64,000 bases of DNA from Scandinavium manionii (lineage in GTDB: Bacteria; Pseudomonadota; Gammaproteobacteria; Enterobacterales; Enterobacteriaceae), in contig NZ_JALIGC010000035.1 in assembly GCF_024764775.1 (NCBI RefSeq), forward strand, positions 248,001 through 312,000. Direction: 5' to 3'. Within the stretch, counting starts at the first letter, position 1. Every line of letters starts with the position of its first letter. The notes beneath the pieces were generated by a model. The model was not told the origin of the DNA. It did no database searches and was given only the letters and a program-made list of their open reading frames with translations. A program made the position numbers and the translations under genes. Shown here piece by piece: positions 31,622 to 42,700 of the stretch.

Positions 31622-33745
31622 ATGATGCTGTACGTTTCGTGGGACCCGGTTCTGGTCGGTATTTCCTTTTTAGTCGCCTTTATTGCGTCATTTGTGGCGC
31701 TGGACAGTGCGGCAAAGATTGCCGCCTCCAATAAAAAAGCTGCCCTTTTCTGGCGACTTGCCGGCGGTTCAACGCTGGGAATTGGGATCTGGTCTATGCA
31801 TTTTATCGGCATGCTGGCGATGAAAATGCCGATGATGATGCATTATGATTTTGCGATAACCGCGGTGTCATTACTGGTGGCAGTCGTTGCAGCGACTTTA
31901 TCTATCAATATTGCCGTTAACGGCAATGTGTTATCTCTCAAACGCCTGTGCCTCGCCACCGCCATTCTCAGCAGTGGTGTGGTTGTCATGCACTACGTCG
32001 GCATGGCCGCGCTGATGATGCATGACAACATTCGCTGGAATTACGGCCTGGTGGCGCTCTCGATAATCATCGCCATTGTCGCCTCCGGAGTCGGCCTGTG
32101 GCTGGCGTTCAGCCTGCGCCTCAACAGCAAAGGTGCATTGATTAATCGTATGACCGCAGCAGTTGTGATGGGCATCGCCATCGCCGCCATGCACTACACC
32201 GGCATGAGTGCCGCAGAATTCGAAGATCAGGGCCACAATATGTCCATGGTCGGTGGCGTGAGCGAGCTCGGGCTGTCCATTTGGGTGTCGGCCACAACCC
32301 TGGCTATTCTTGGCGTGATGCTGATAATCTCGATGGTCGATTCGCAACTGCGAACTAATCGTCTTACTGAGAATCTGCAGCAGCTCAACCAACAGCTTGA
32401 GCAGCAGGCGCGTTTTGACGGACTGACGGGTCTGGCGAACCGCAGCCAGATTGATTTACGTCTCGAAGCCTGCCTGCAGCAATCACAGGTGACTCAGTCG
32501 CCGTTTGCTTTGATTTTTATGGATCTGGACCGTTTCAAACTGGTCAATGACGCATGGGGGCATCACGTCGGTGATCACCTTCTGGTGTCCGTCGCCAACC
32601 GCATCAGCGCCTGCCTTTCACCGAAAATGACCCTCGCCCGCCTGGGCGGAGATGAGTTTATTTTACTGGTTCCTGACGCCACACCGGGCGACGTCGAAGA
32701 TTTAGTGGCGCGCATGGTGGAGTGCGTTCGCCGTCCGTTTTACGAGGCCGGGCAAATTCTGCAAGTGTCGCTGAGCGCCGGCGTCAGCCTGTTCCCTCAG
32801 CACGGTAAAACGTTGCAGGAGTTGAAGCTGCGTGCCGATACCGCGATGTACAACATTAAGCAGCAGGGCCGAAACGGCTGGGCGATTTACCATCCTGATA
32901 TGGTGCAAAAAGCCTGGGAAGGCGCTGAGTTTCTGCAAGATCTCACTCAGGCGCTGGAGCGCGATCAGTTCGAGCTGTGGTATCAGCCAAAGTATCACGC
33001 AGGAAATAAAAGTATTCACGGCTTCGAAGCGCTGCTGCGCTGGCGTCATCCGGCGAAGGGCATCCTGCTGCCGGAAGTGTTCCTGTCAACCCTGGAAAAT
33101 AGCGGGCTTATCATTCCTGTGGGCTATTGGGTTATTGACCAGGCCTGCATGCAGCTGCGCCAGTGGGACGATCAGGGCCATCAGGACTGGAGTCTGTCAA
33201 TTAACCTTTCTGCGGCGCAGTTTGAGCAATTCGATATTTACGACACCATTTGCGGAGCGCTGGCACGGCACGCCGTGTCGCCGTCGCGCCTGACCATTGA
33301 GCTGACCGAAAGCACCGCCCTGCGCAATCTTGAGCGCAGCATCGACATTCTTAACGACTTCAACCGGATAGGCATCACCGTTTCAATCGATGATTTCGGC
33401 ACCGGTTACTCGAACATGCTGACCCTGAAAAACCTGCCAGCGCGGGAGCTGAAAATAGATAAAAGTTTCGTGCGCGATATTCGCGACAACAGCAAGAACG
33501 TCAAAATTGTCGCCACTATTATTGATATCGCCCATTCGATGAACATGAATGTGGTGGCCGAAGGTATCGAAACGCAGGATCAGCAGCAACTATTAACCAG
33601 CCTCGGCTGTGGCTATTTACAAGGATTTTTATTCTCCCAAGCCCTGCCGGTAAAAGAGATCCCGCAGTTGCTTGCGAAAATCGACAGTGCGAAAAACATC
33701 ACCGTCGCGCCCATCGTCACGGCGGTGCAAAAAAAACAGGCGTGA
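31622..33745 (+). CDS. membrane MHYT-GGDEF-EAL cyclic-di-GMP enzyme
   Basis: A 707-residue membrane protein. The N-terminal MHYT sensor has about seven membrane helices and three signature motifs, SMHFIGM, VMHYVGM and AMHYTGM, thought to bind a metal and sense a diatomic gas. After a short coiled coil come a GGDEF domain (intact GGDEF at residues 342-346) and an EAL domain (EALLRW at 469-474, plus DDFGTGYSN). Both catalytic signatures are complete, so it could make and break cyclic-di-GMP. Start ATG at 31622 after AAGAAGTGG; ATG 31625 is also possible. It lies between a chemoreceptor and the broken dgcM. Confidence 0.9.
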   Translation: MMLYVSWDPVLVGISFLVAFIASFVALDSAAKIAASNKKAALFWRLAGGSTLGIGIWSMHFIGMLAMKMPMMMHYDFAITAVSLLVAVVAATLSINIAVNGNVLSLKRLCLATAILSSGVVVMHYVGMAALMMHDNIRWNYGLVALSIIIAIVASGVGLWLAFSLRLNSKGALINRMTAAVVMGIAIAAMHYTGMSAAEFEDQGHNMSMVGGVSELGLSIWVSATTLAILGVMLIISMVDSQLRTNRLTENLQQLNQQLEQQARFDGLTGLANRSQIDLRLEACLQQSQVTQSPFALIFMDLDRFKLVNDAWGHHVGDHLLVSVANRISACLSPKMTLARLGGDEFILLVPDATPGDVEDLVARMVECVRRPFYEAGQILQVSLSAGVSLFPQHGKTLQELKLRADTAMYNIKQQGRNGWAIYHPDMVQKAWEGAEFLQDLTQALERDQFELWYQPKYHAGNKSIHGFEALLRWRHPAKGILLPEVFLSTLENSGLIIPVGYWVIDQACMQLRQWDDQGHQDWSLSINLSAAQFEQFDIYDTICGALARHAVSPSRLTIELTESTALRNLERSIDILNDFNRIGITVSIDDFGTGYSNMLTLKNLPARELKIDKSFVRDIRDNSKNVKIVATIIDIAHSMNMNVVAEGIETQDQQQLLTSLGCGYLQGFLFSQALPVKEIPQLLAKIDSAKNITVAPIVTAVQKKQA

Positions 33746-33812
33746 AACCGCAGATGCATTATGTTTAATACGTGCCGGTGGCGGAGTGACATTCGCCCAG
33801 GGAGATAATGCA

Positions 33813-34240
33813 ATGTTGCCCGCGGTTTGTCCGCTTATTATCACCTGACCACGCCGCTTTGGGTGGTGGATCCGCTTGATGAGCGTTTAATTTTTGCCAA
33901 CCACGCCACGCAAGCGCTGACGGGGGAAAGCTCTTTATCAGCCCTGCGATTCGGGCCGCTTTCTGCCTGTACGCAAACGCGGCTGTCGCTGTATCTCAAT
34001 GACCTTCAGCATCAGCATGAAATCGTCGAAATCTGGACGCTGGCGTCCACTGCAGGTGAATTAGCGCGGCACTGTCGGCTGACGTTAGCCACTTTTCCTG
34101 GCCTGGCGCCTGTCATCCTGTTTGAAGGGGCGAACATTCCTCATGCGGCAACAGAAAATATCGATGAGCATTTTAAACGCGTCGATAAAGCGCTTTATCA
34201 GGCCAAACATCACGGCCGCAGCAGAGTTCTGGTGGCATAA
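33813..34240 (+). pseudogene. dgcM: dgcM (ydaM) diguanylate cyclase remnant
   Basis: The readable part, TTPLWVVDPLDERLIFANHA through LAPVILFEGANIP, resembles the N-terminal PAS domain of E. coli DgcM, and the end, ENIDEHFKRVDKALYQAKHH, resembles the last turn of its GGDEF domain. The intervening ~270 residues, including the second PAS domain and the GGEEF active site, are missing in frame. The likely original ATG at 33813, which has GGGAGA upstream, is one base out of frame with the body and stops after 12 codons; the body itself opens only with a TTG at 33827. The gene cannot encode a diguanylate cyclase. Position beside zntB-region genes also fits dgcM. Confidence 0.8.
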
Positions 34241-34241
34241 A

Positions 34242-34302
34242 AAAACCGCCCATTGTGAAGTGAACCCCATTTGTGGGCACATTACTTCACGCAGACGGTT
34301 TT
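34242..34302. terminator. nested hairpin, probably bidirectional terminator
   Basis: Three nested pairings occur: AAAACCG (34242-34248) with CGGTTTT (34296-34302), GTGAAGT (34255-34261) with ACTTCAC (34284-34290), and CCC with GGG in the centre. It follows the dgcM remnant directly and faces a minus-strand gene, so it could end transcription from both sides. The elaborate shape is unusual for a simple terminator. Confidence 0.55.
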
Positions 34303-34316
34303 GTTGTACGTTGGCG

Positions 34317-34529
34317 TCAATGGTGCTTGTATTCACCGGCGCTATGCTGAGGCCCGATTCGCCCGGCTTCCACCAGGATCTCTTCTATTAATTCCTCAAG
34401 ACACTCTTTCCCATGCTTATCGCACACCAAATGCACTTGCCTGAAAATTTCTTCTGCCTTCATACCATCGCACAGTGCGGATTTCAGCATGATCGCGGCC
34501 CATCGTTTTGCTTCAGAATGCGTCAACAT
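34317..34529 (-). CDS. small acidic helical protein of unknown function (70 residues)
   Basis: A 70-codon gene with GGAGGGG just upstream of the ATG at 34529. The product is predicted helical: MLTHSEAKRWAAIMLKSALC, then MKAEEIFRQVHLVC and ECLEELIEEILVEAG, ending in a His-rich tail. It has three cysteines, no signal peptide and no membrane segment. I do not recognise the family. It stands between the dgcM remnant and mppA on the minus strand; downstream is the nested hairpin. The frame is open 11 codons further upstream but the ribosome binding site fixes the start. Confidence 0.65.
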   Translation of the reverse strand: MLTHSEAKRWAAIMLKSALCDGMKAEEIFRQVHLVCDKHGKECLEELIEEILVEAGRIGPQHSAGEYKHH

Positions 34530-34612
34530 ATCCCCTCCTGATACAGGATATCTACTAAGCATAGTTCGCGCACGCTGCGTTATCCATATTCAAAGAGTGG
34601 TTATTTATCCTG

Positions 34613-34641
34613 AAAAAAGCCCGACATATTCACGCCGGGCT
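34613..34641 (-). terminator. intrinsic terminator of mppA
   Basis: On the minus strand AGCCCG pairs with CGGGCT across GCGTGAATATGT and is followed by six T residues, about 19 bases after the mppA stop. Confidence 0.85.
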
Positions 34642-34659
34642 CGAAGCGATTCAGAGGAA

Positions 34660-36276
34660 TCAATGCTTGATGATGTACATTGTGCGGCTGTACGCCACAT
34701 CTTCCGGGTTATCGATTGGATAGCCCTTCAGCCACGGTTTAATCAGACGCCCGTTGGTGTACTGATAAATCGGCGCAATCGGAGCCTGAGCCGCAATGAT
34801 TTTCTCGGCTTCGTTATAGTCGTCATTACGCGCTTTATCGGTCGTTTCCAGCGTCGCCTTGTTGATAACTTTGTCGTACGCCGGATCGTTAAAGCGAGAA
34901 ATGTTCCCGCTGTGCGTGGAGGTCAGCAGCGACAGGAAGGTTGACGGTTCGTTGTAATCACCCACCCAGGACGCGCGGATCACGTCAAAGTTGCCGGTGT
35001 TGCGGCTATCGATGTAGGTTTTCCACTCCTGGTTTTGCAGCTTCACATCAACGCCCAGATTTTTCTTCCACATCGACGCTACCGCGATGGCGATTTTCTG
35101 GTGGTTTTCAGAGGTGTTGTACAGCAGTGTCAGTTTCAGCGGACGCCCCGGTCCATAGCCAGCGGCAGTTAGCAGCGTTTTAGCCTGCGCATTCAGCTCT
35201 TCCTGACTCATTTTTTCCGCGGCGGTTGGCTGCGGCGTAAAGCCCGACGTCACGTCCGGGGTAAAGTGCCAGGCGGGTTTCTCGCCGGTGCCGAGCACTT
35301 TATCCGCCATGATGCGACGGTCAATGGTCATGCTCAACGCCAGACGCACGCGAGAATCCGCGGTTGGCCCCTTTTGAGTGTTAAACGCGTAGTAGTACGT
35401 CCCCAACTGCGGCGGCGTATACACCTGGCCTGGAATGTCTTTCAGCAACTGCTTGTACTGATTTTTTGGGAACGATTCGGTGATATCGATATCGCCCGCC
35501 AGATAGCGTTTAGTGGCGTTCGATTCCTGATTAATCGGCACAAACGTCACCTGCTTGATGACGGTTTTAGCGTTATCCCAGTAGTTTGCGTTTGGCACAA
35601 CCACCAGCTTTTCATTCACCACGCGCTCTTTCAGCACGTAGGCGCCGTTACCGATCAGCTTGCCAGGGCGGGTCCAGTTCGGATCGCTTTCGACGTTGGC
35701 TTTTTGCACTGGATAAAGAGAGAAGTTGGCGGTCAGGTTCACAAACCACGGCAACGGTTTATCCAGCTGAACACGCAGGGTTTTAGCATCGACTGCTGTC
35801 ACGCCGAGCTTATCCGGCGTCGCTTTGCCATCGATAATATCCTGCGCATGGGTAATACCCGCCAGAGCGGCGAACCAGGCAAACGGCGACGTCGTTTTAG
35901 GGTCAACCAGACGCTGCCAGCTGTAAACAAAGTCTTGTGCGGTTACCGGCGTGCCATCGGACCATTTCGCGTCATCGCGCAAAGTGAATGTCCAGGTGCG
36001 GTTATCGTTGGTCTGCCATTTGGTCGCCACACCCGGAGTAATATTGCCCTTACCGTCCTGGTTCACCAGGCCTTCAAACAGGTCGCGGATCACCTGAATT
36101 TCCGGTAACCCTACCGCCTTCGCCGGATCCAGCGACGCAGGCTCATCTTTGATGTGACGAACCAGCACCTGCTGCTGCGCCAGAACGGTTCCCGGCGGAA
36201 CGTCGGCCGCAAAGGAAAGAGAAGAAACGCCACTCAGCGCCAGCGCAAAACAGATAGACGATACAGGAAACTTCAT
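34660..36276 (-). CDS. mppA: periplasmic murein tripeptide-binding protein MppA
   Basis: Binding protein that captures L-Ala-D-Glu-meso-diaminopimelate and delivers it to the Opp transporter for murein recycling. The 538-residue precursor has a signal peptide (residues 1-23, ending LSFAADV) and the OppA/SBP_bac_5 fold: EPASLDPAKAVGLPEIQVIR, LRDDAKWSDGTPVTAQDFVYSW and a C-terminal PIYQYTNGRLIKP. OppA itself is excluded mainly by position next to mpaA and by closer recalled similarity. Start ATG at 36276 after AGGGGAT; the frame is open far upstream without meaning. Confidence 0.92.
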   Translation of the reverse strand: MKFPVSSICFALALSGVSSLSFAADVPPGTVLAQQQVLVRHIKDEPASLDPAKAVGLPEIQVIRDLFEGLVNQDGKGNITPGVATKWQTNDNRTWTFTLRDDAKWSDGTPVTAQDFVYSWQRLVDPKTTSPFAWFAALAGITHAQDIIDGKATPDKLGVTAVDAKTLRVQLDKPLPWFVNLTANFSLYPVQKANVESDPNWTRPGKLIGNGAYVLKERVVNEKLVVVPNANYWDNAKTVIKQVTFVPINQESNATKRYLAGDIDITESFPKNQYKQLLKDIPGQVYTPPQLGTYYYAFNTQKGPTADSRVRLALSMTIDRRIMADKVLGTGEKPAWHFTPDVTSGFTPQPTAAEKMSQEELNAQAKTLLTAAGYGPGRPLKLTLLYNTSENHQKIAIAVASMWKKNLGVDVKLQNQEWKTYIDSRNTGNFDVIRASWVGDYNEPSTFLSLLTSTHSGNISRFNDPAYDKVINKATLETTDKARNDDYNEAEKIIAAQAPIAPIYQYTNGRLIKPWLKGYPIDNPEDVAYSRTMYIIKH

Positions 36277-36624
36277 GGGATCCCCTTGTTCCAATAAACT
36301 CAGCCAACTTAGTCGGGTAATTATTTGTTTCAACAGGAGGAATTGCAAACGACTTGTGGCAATAAATTGAAGGAGATGGCGAAAAGGTGTCAGAAACGCT
36401 GCCATTGCAGCCCTGAGAATGAATCCAACCTTGATGGTGATTGTTCGCATGTTATTCGATGACTTCGTGATAGGATAAAACTCCTTCATTCGAGACCACC
36501 GTCACTTCCCCTGATTGTGGCTTCAAATCAAAGCCGTCTGCCTCAAAAAATCGTCTCACGCACACGATGCTCTGCCCGGGATAGTTAGCCCTGTTTGTCT
36601 TCCCGCGTCGATCCCTGAAGTGCC

Positions 36625-36652
36625 TTCCGACTCAACGTCGGTGTTCTATACT
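36625..36652 (+). promoter_or_regulatory. possible promoter of the glucan synthase gene
   Basis: In the 471-bp gap between mppA and the large plus-strand gene, TTCCGA (36625-36630) and TATACT (36647-36652) are 16 bp apart, a fair sigma-70 pair about 95 bp before the start codon. The rest of the gap shows no gene, RNA or operator that I recognise. Confidence 0.4.
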
Positions 36653-36747
36653 TAAGTGTTATTCCGGCAGCTGTTAAATCCCCGATGCCTCACGCCCATC
36701 TTGAGAGAACGTTTCTGAACTGATTTCGCAACTGCTCCTGCGCGTTC

Positions 36748-39700
36748 ATGTCGCATCAGAGCAACGCTATGAAAATGAATCCCAAAGGGTGGCTGAGCCG
36801 CTCTCTGCCCCTGACCCAAGCTCCCGATCTCGTCCCGCTCCTGGCCAACGATCCTGCCGGTGAAAATAGTCTTCGTGCAGAACTCTTTTCCTCAGCCCAA
36901 ATGGAACGCTTTGGCAAAAAGCTCGCCCGCTCGCATAAATTATCGCCTGATAAATTGCCGTATTATCTTCTCAAGCGCCTGAGCGACAACGAAGCCATCA
37001 TCACGCAAAACTGCTACACGCTGAATGCCGGCAAAAAGGCAAGCATCATGCCCGCCGGGGAATGGCTGCTGGATAATTATTACCTGATAGAGGAGCAAAT
37101 TCGCCTCGTCCGGCAACACCTGCCGAAAAACTTCGGCAAAGGCCTGCCTGCGCTGGCTTCACCGCATAATTGCCCTCGCATTTATGATATTGCAGCCGAA
37201 GCGATCGCCCACGGAGACGGGCGCTGGGACGCCGCCAGCCTGACCATTTACATCCGCGCCTACCAGCAACACACACAGCTGACCTTAGGAGAAGTCTGGG
37301 CGCTCCCTGGCATGATGCGCCTGGCGTTAATTGAAAACCTGCGCCGCGTCAGCATCGATGTGGTGAAAGCGCAGCAGGAACGCAACCTGGCCGATAGCTG
37401 GGTGACGCGCATTTTTGACTGTGCAGAAGAGGCCCCTGCCGATGTGATTATGGTGATTGCCGATATGGCGCGCTCGCGCCCCCCGCTCAGCAGCGCGTTT
37501 GTCGCTGAAATGGTGCGTCGTCTTCAGGGACGCAGCAACATGCTGGCGCTACCGCTTACCTGGATTGAGCAACGTCTTGCAGAACAGGGCGTCACTACCG
37601 ATGCGCTCATTCATCGTTTCAATCAACAGTTGGCGACCGGTCAGATTTCGGTGAGCAATAGCATTGCCGGATTGCGGTTATTAAGTGATACCAACTGGGC
37701 GGATTTCGCAGAAGCAATGAGCGTGGTGGAGCAAACGCTGCGCCTCGACCCGGCGGGAGTCTATCCGCTGATGCATTTTGATACCCGTGACCACTATCGC
37801 CATGTGATTGAAATTCTTGCCCGAGGTAGCCGCACCAGTGAGCCTGAGGTCGCCCAACACGTTTTGACCCTCGCAACGCAAAACGCGCCGGAGACCCCAG
37901 GCCATCACATTGGCTATTGGCTGATGGGCGACGGACGTCAGCAGCTCGAAATGGAGCTGGCGGCGGACACGTCGCGCTTTATTCGCCTGCGTCATAGTTT
38001 CAACCAAATCCCTCTGCTTTCCTGGCTTGGCAGCCTGAGTCTTCTGACGACGGCGACAACGGCAGCTATCATGCACGAAATGGCGCTGTCAGGCATCAGC
38101 GGGCTGCTTATGCTCCTGACGGTGCCGCTGGTCGTGGCGGTCAGCCAGCTGGTGAGCGATTTGCTCAGTGAAACGACCACCCGTTTTCGTCACCCGCGCC
38201 CGCTGCCACGCATGGATTTTTCAGCTGGGATCCCGCCGGAATCGGCGACCCTGGTGGTGATTCCGTGTCTGCTGACCAGCCCTGAAAACATCACCAAACT
38301 GCTTACCAGCCTGGAAATCTGCTGGCTGGGCAATCAGCACGAACATCTGCGTTTTGCGCTGCTGACCGACCTCACCGATTCCATCAGCCAAAACTCACTG
38401 GATAATCGCACCCTACTCGATCAGGCCATTGCGCAAACTCAGGTACTGAACCGGCGTTATCCGGCGAGCCGTCCGCGGTTTTATCTGTTGCATCGCGCCC
38501 CAGAGTGGAACCCACCGCAGGGCGTCTGGATGGGATATGAGCGTAAACGTGGCAAACTGGCGCTACTGAACAGCTGGTTACGCCATCCCACCGCACAGTT
38601 CTCCAGCGCAATGGACCTGACTGCTGAACAACTCCCTGAACGCATCAAATACGTTATAACCCTCGACAGTGATACCGTTCTGCCGCGCGAAACGGCGCAC
38701 AAGCTGGTCGCTACGATGGCGCATCCGCTCAACCGGCCCGAATACGACCCCGCACGTCAGCGCGTGGTGAAAGGCTACGGTATTTTGCAGCCGGGGCTGG
38801 CGGAAGAAATGCCGCGCAACGGGCAAGGCCGCTATGCCGCCCTGTGCAGCAGTATTCCGGGTAACAACCCTTATTCGATGATGTCTTCCGATATCTATCA
38901 GGATTTGTTTGGCGAAGGATCATTCGTCGGCAAAGGGATTTATGACGTCGATGTCTTTGTACAGGCCACCGCCAACACCTGCCCTGAAAACCTGGTCCTC
39001 AGTCATGATTTACTGGAAGGATGCTATGCCCGATCCGGGTTATTGAGCGAAGTCTTATTGTATGAACAGTACCCAAATAACTATTTATCGGATGTGGCAC
39101 GGCGTACGCGCTGGATCCGTGGCGATTGGCAATTGCTCAACTGGCTTAAACCGCGGGTGCGAAAAGCGGATGGCAGTCACGACAAAAACCCGTTATCCGC
39201 CCTCTCTTACTGGAAACTTCTGGATAACCTGCGCCGCAGCCTGGTAGCCCCGTCTTTATTGGCGCTACTGTTTTGTACCCTGATATGGGTGCCAAACCCG
39301 CTGTACTGGCTGGGCGTGCTGGCGACGGTGTGGCTGATGCCCACGGCGCTGGCGGTCACTCACGACCTTCTGCGTAAACCTGCCCGTCGTCTGTTAACGC
39401 AGCACCTGCTGCTGGTGGTGGCTGGGGCGTTGAAACGTCTTTCCCGCGTCGGACTGAATTTCATCACCCTGCCGCACGAGGCCGGGTATTCGCTGTACGC
39501 CATAGCCGTAACACTGTGGCGGCTGGGCTTTAGTAAGCGCAATCTCAGCCAGTGGGTCAGTTTCAGCCCGGATAATACGCTATTCAAAACCTCCCCCATC
39601 CGTTTTTACCGGGCGATGTGGCTCAACGTCGTCGCCGGCGTGGCATTAACGGGGCTCACCGCGTACGTTGCGCCGTGGCTCTCGACCGTTGCACTGCCCA

Positions 39701-42700
39701 TTGGCATTGTCTGGTGCCTGGCACCACTGCTGTTGAGCTGGCTGAGCCGCCAGCCTGCACGTAAAACGTTTTCACCTAACAAAGAACAAAAACAGCTGTT
39801 GCGCCAGACCAGCCGTGAAATCTGGGCCTTTTTTGAAACCTTTGCCAACGCCAAAGAAAACTGGCTACCGCCGGATAACTATCAGGAAATACCGCAGCCC
39901 ACGATTGCGCACCGAACCTCACCGACCAATATTGGCTTGTCGCTGATGGCTAACCTGACCGCCTGGGATTTTGGCTATCTGCCGATTGGCGACGTGTTGC
40001 AACGCATCACGCTAACCCTCGATTCGCTCGATAAAATGGAGCATTTCCGCGGGCATTTGTATAACTGGTATGACACTCGCACCCTTGCCCCGCTAAGTCC
40101 GCGCTATGTCTCCAGCGTCGACAGCGGCAATATGGCTGGGCATTTACTGACCCTGCGCGAAGGGCTGTCGGCCATGCGTAATCAGCCAATATTAAACGCC
40201 GTACAGGTGCTGGCAGGGATAGACGATACGCTGGTTATTCTCGAGAAACACTGGGGCCAGAGCACTCCGACCGCGCTGCGATTGCTGCGTCAGCATTGCC
40301 ACAGCGCCGCCCTTCTGCCACCGAATGAGCTGTTTACCGAACTCAAATGGATGCGCAGCCAAAGCAACCATTTGCACGCCTTGTGCAATCATGAAAACTC
40401 AGTGGTGGTGCGCTGGATTGAACATCTTCAGCATCAGCTGGTCCTGCTGTGCCACGAATGGACACATCTGCTCAGTTGGTTAACCTCAACGTATGACGCG
40501 CAGACGCTGCCGTCATTGTGCTGGCTGGCGCAGGCAAAGCATACCGGCGAAGGCTCACCTCCGGCCTCCGCCATCTCGCTGGCCCGTATGCGCCTGGACA
40601 TCATTACCGAGCTCGAACAGCGCCTGAATGAGCATGCGCAAATGGATTTCACTTTCCTGTACAGCGAAGTGACCAATCTCCTCAGCATCGGCTACAACTG
40701 CGACAGCAATATGGCGGATAAAAGCCATTATGACCTGCTGCCGTCCGAAATTCGGCTGACCAGTTTCCTTGCCATCGCCACCAATCAACTGCCGCTCAAA
40801 AGCTGGTTCGCGCTCGGGCGTCTTTTCACCACTATTGATAACGAAACCGCGCTGATGTCGTGGAGTGGTTCGATGTTTGAATATCTGATGCCAAACCTGG
40901 TGATGCCAACCTGGCCGGGCTGTTTGCTGGATGAAATGAGTCAGTCGGCGGTCATGCGCCAGATAGACTGGGGCAAAGAGCGCGGGGTGCCGTGGGGCGT
41001 GTCCGAGTCGGGCTACCATGCATTTGATGTTCAGCAGAATTACCAGTATCAGGCCTTTGGCGTGCCCGGCCTCGGGCTGCGGCGCGGGCTGGCCGATGAC
41101 ATGGTGGTTGCACCGTACGCCACGCTGTTGGCGTTGATGATTTCACCGCAAAAAGCCTGTGAAAACCTGACCCGCCTGGAGAAAATCGGCGCGCGAGGTG
41201 AATACGGTTTTTATGAAGCGCTGGACTACACGCCGTCGCGTCTCGCCACCGGGCAGCTGTATGCTGTGGTGCAATCGTGGATGGCGCACCATCAGGGCAT
41301 GGCGTTTCAGGCGCTGGCGCACGTGTTGCTCGACGCGCCAATGGTCGACAGATTTATGGCCAGCACCGCGTTTCAGTCGGCGAGTCTGCTGCTGCAAGAG
41401 CGTGTGCCGGATGCGGTCGATCTCTACAGCCCTCGTCGTCATTTTGAGTCCCATGAAGGCCGGGTTAAACCCGTGCGCTACGAGCCACGTATATTTACCG
41501 GGGCGGACAGCCTGGTGCCCGAAGTTCAGTTGCTGTCCAACAGCCATTATCACCTGATGATGACCCATACCGGCGGCAGCTATAGCCGCTGGAATGATCT
41601 GGCCCTTACCCGCTGGCGTAGCGATACCACCCGCGATAACTGGGGGGCATTCTGCTATATCCGCGATACGCAAACCGGCGAGCTGTTGAGCAACAGCTGG
41701 CAGCCGGTCGGCGATATCGACAGCAACGACGAAATTATCTTTACCGAATCGGGCGCAGAATACAGGCGCACTATCGGTAACCTGAGCATCAAAACGCAGA
41801 TTGTGGTGTCGCCGGAAGATGATATTGAACTGCGCCGCATCACGTTGCTGCACCGTGGCCGTCAGCCGCGTCCCCTCGAACTGACGACCTATGCCGAAGT
41901 GGTGCTGGCCCCTGCCACCAGCGACCAGGCGCACCCGGCGTTCAGTAATCTATTTATCCAGACGGAGTTGATTGCCGCGCAGAATGCCATTTTGTGCCAC
42001 CGTCGACCTCGCTCGCCGGATGAAAAAATCCCATGGCTGTTCCACATGATGGTGGTACATGGTGACAACCAGAGCGAAGCGTCGTTCGAAACCGATCGGG
42101 CGAATTTCCTCGGGCGCGGCAATGGCCCGGCGAATGCGCTGGCAGCCCATCAAAGCGGGCCGCTCAGCAACACCTCCGGTTCAGTGCTGGATCCGATGCT
42201 GGCTATCCGCCAGACCATCACTCTGCAACCAGGCCAGCCCGTCATCGTCGATATCGTCTATGGCGTGAGTGACAACCGCCAGCAAAGCCTGGCGCTTCTG
42301 GAAAAATACCGCGATCACCCGATCGCCGATCGCGTCTTCGAACTCGCCTGGTCGCACAGTCTGGTGGTATTGCGTCAAATCAACGCCAACGAAGATGACG
42401 CCGCGCTGTTTAACCGCCTTGCCAGCGCCATTGTCTACCCGTGTCAGGAACTGCGCGCCGACAGTCGCGATATCAGCCGCAACCGTCGCGGACAGTCCGG
42501 CCTTTGGGGCTGGTCAATTTCTGGCGATCTGCCGATCGTGTTGCTCACCATCACTAACGAGGAAAGTATTCTCTCCGTCACCACCCTGATTCAGGCGCAC
42601 CGGTACTGGCGACTGAAAGGGCTGGCGGTGGATTTGGTTATCCTCAATAACAGCCCCGGTGGTTATCAGCAGGGACTGCAAAACACGATAATGGATTTGA

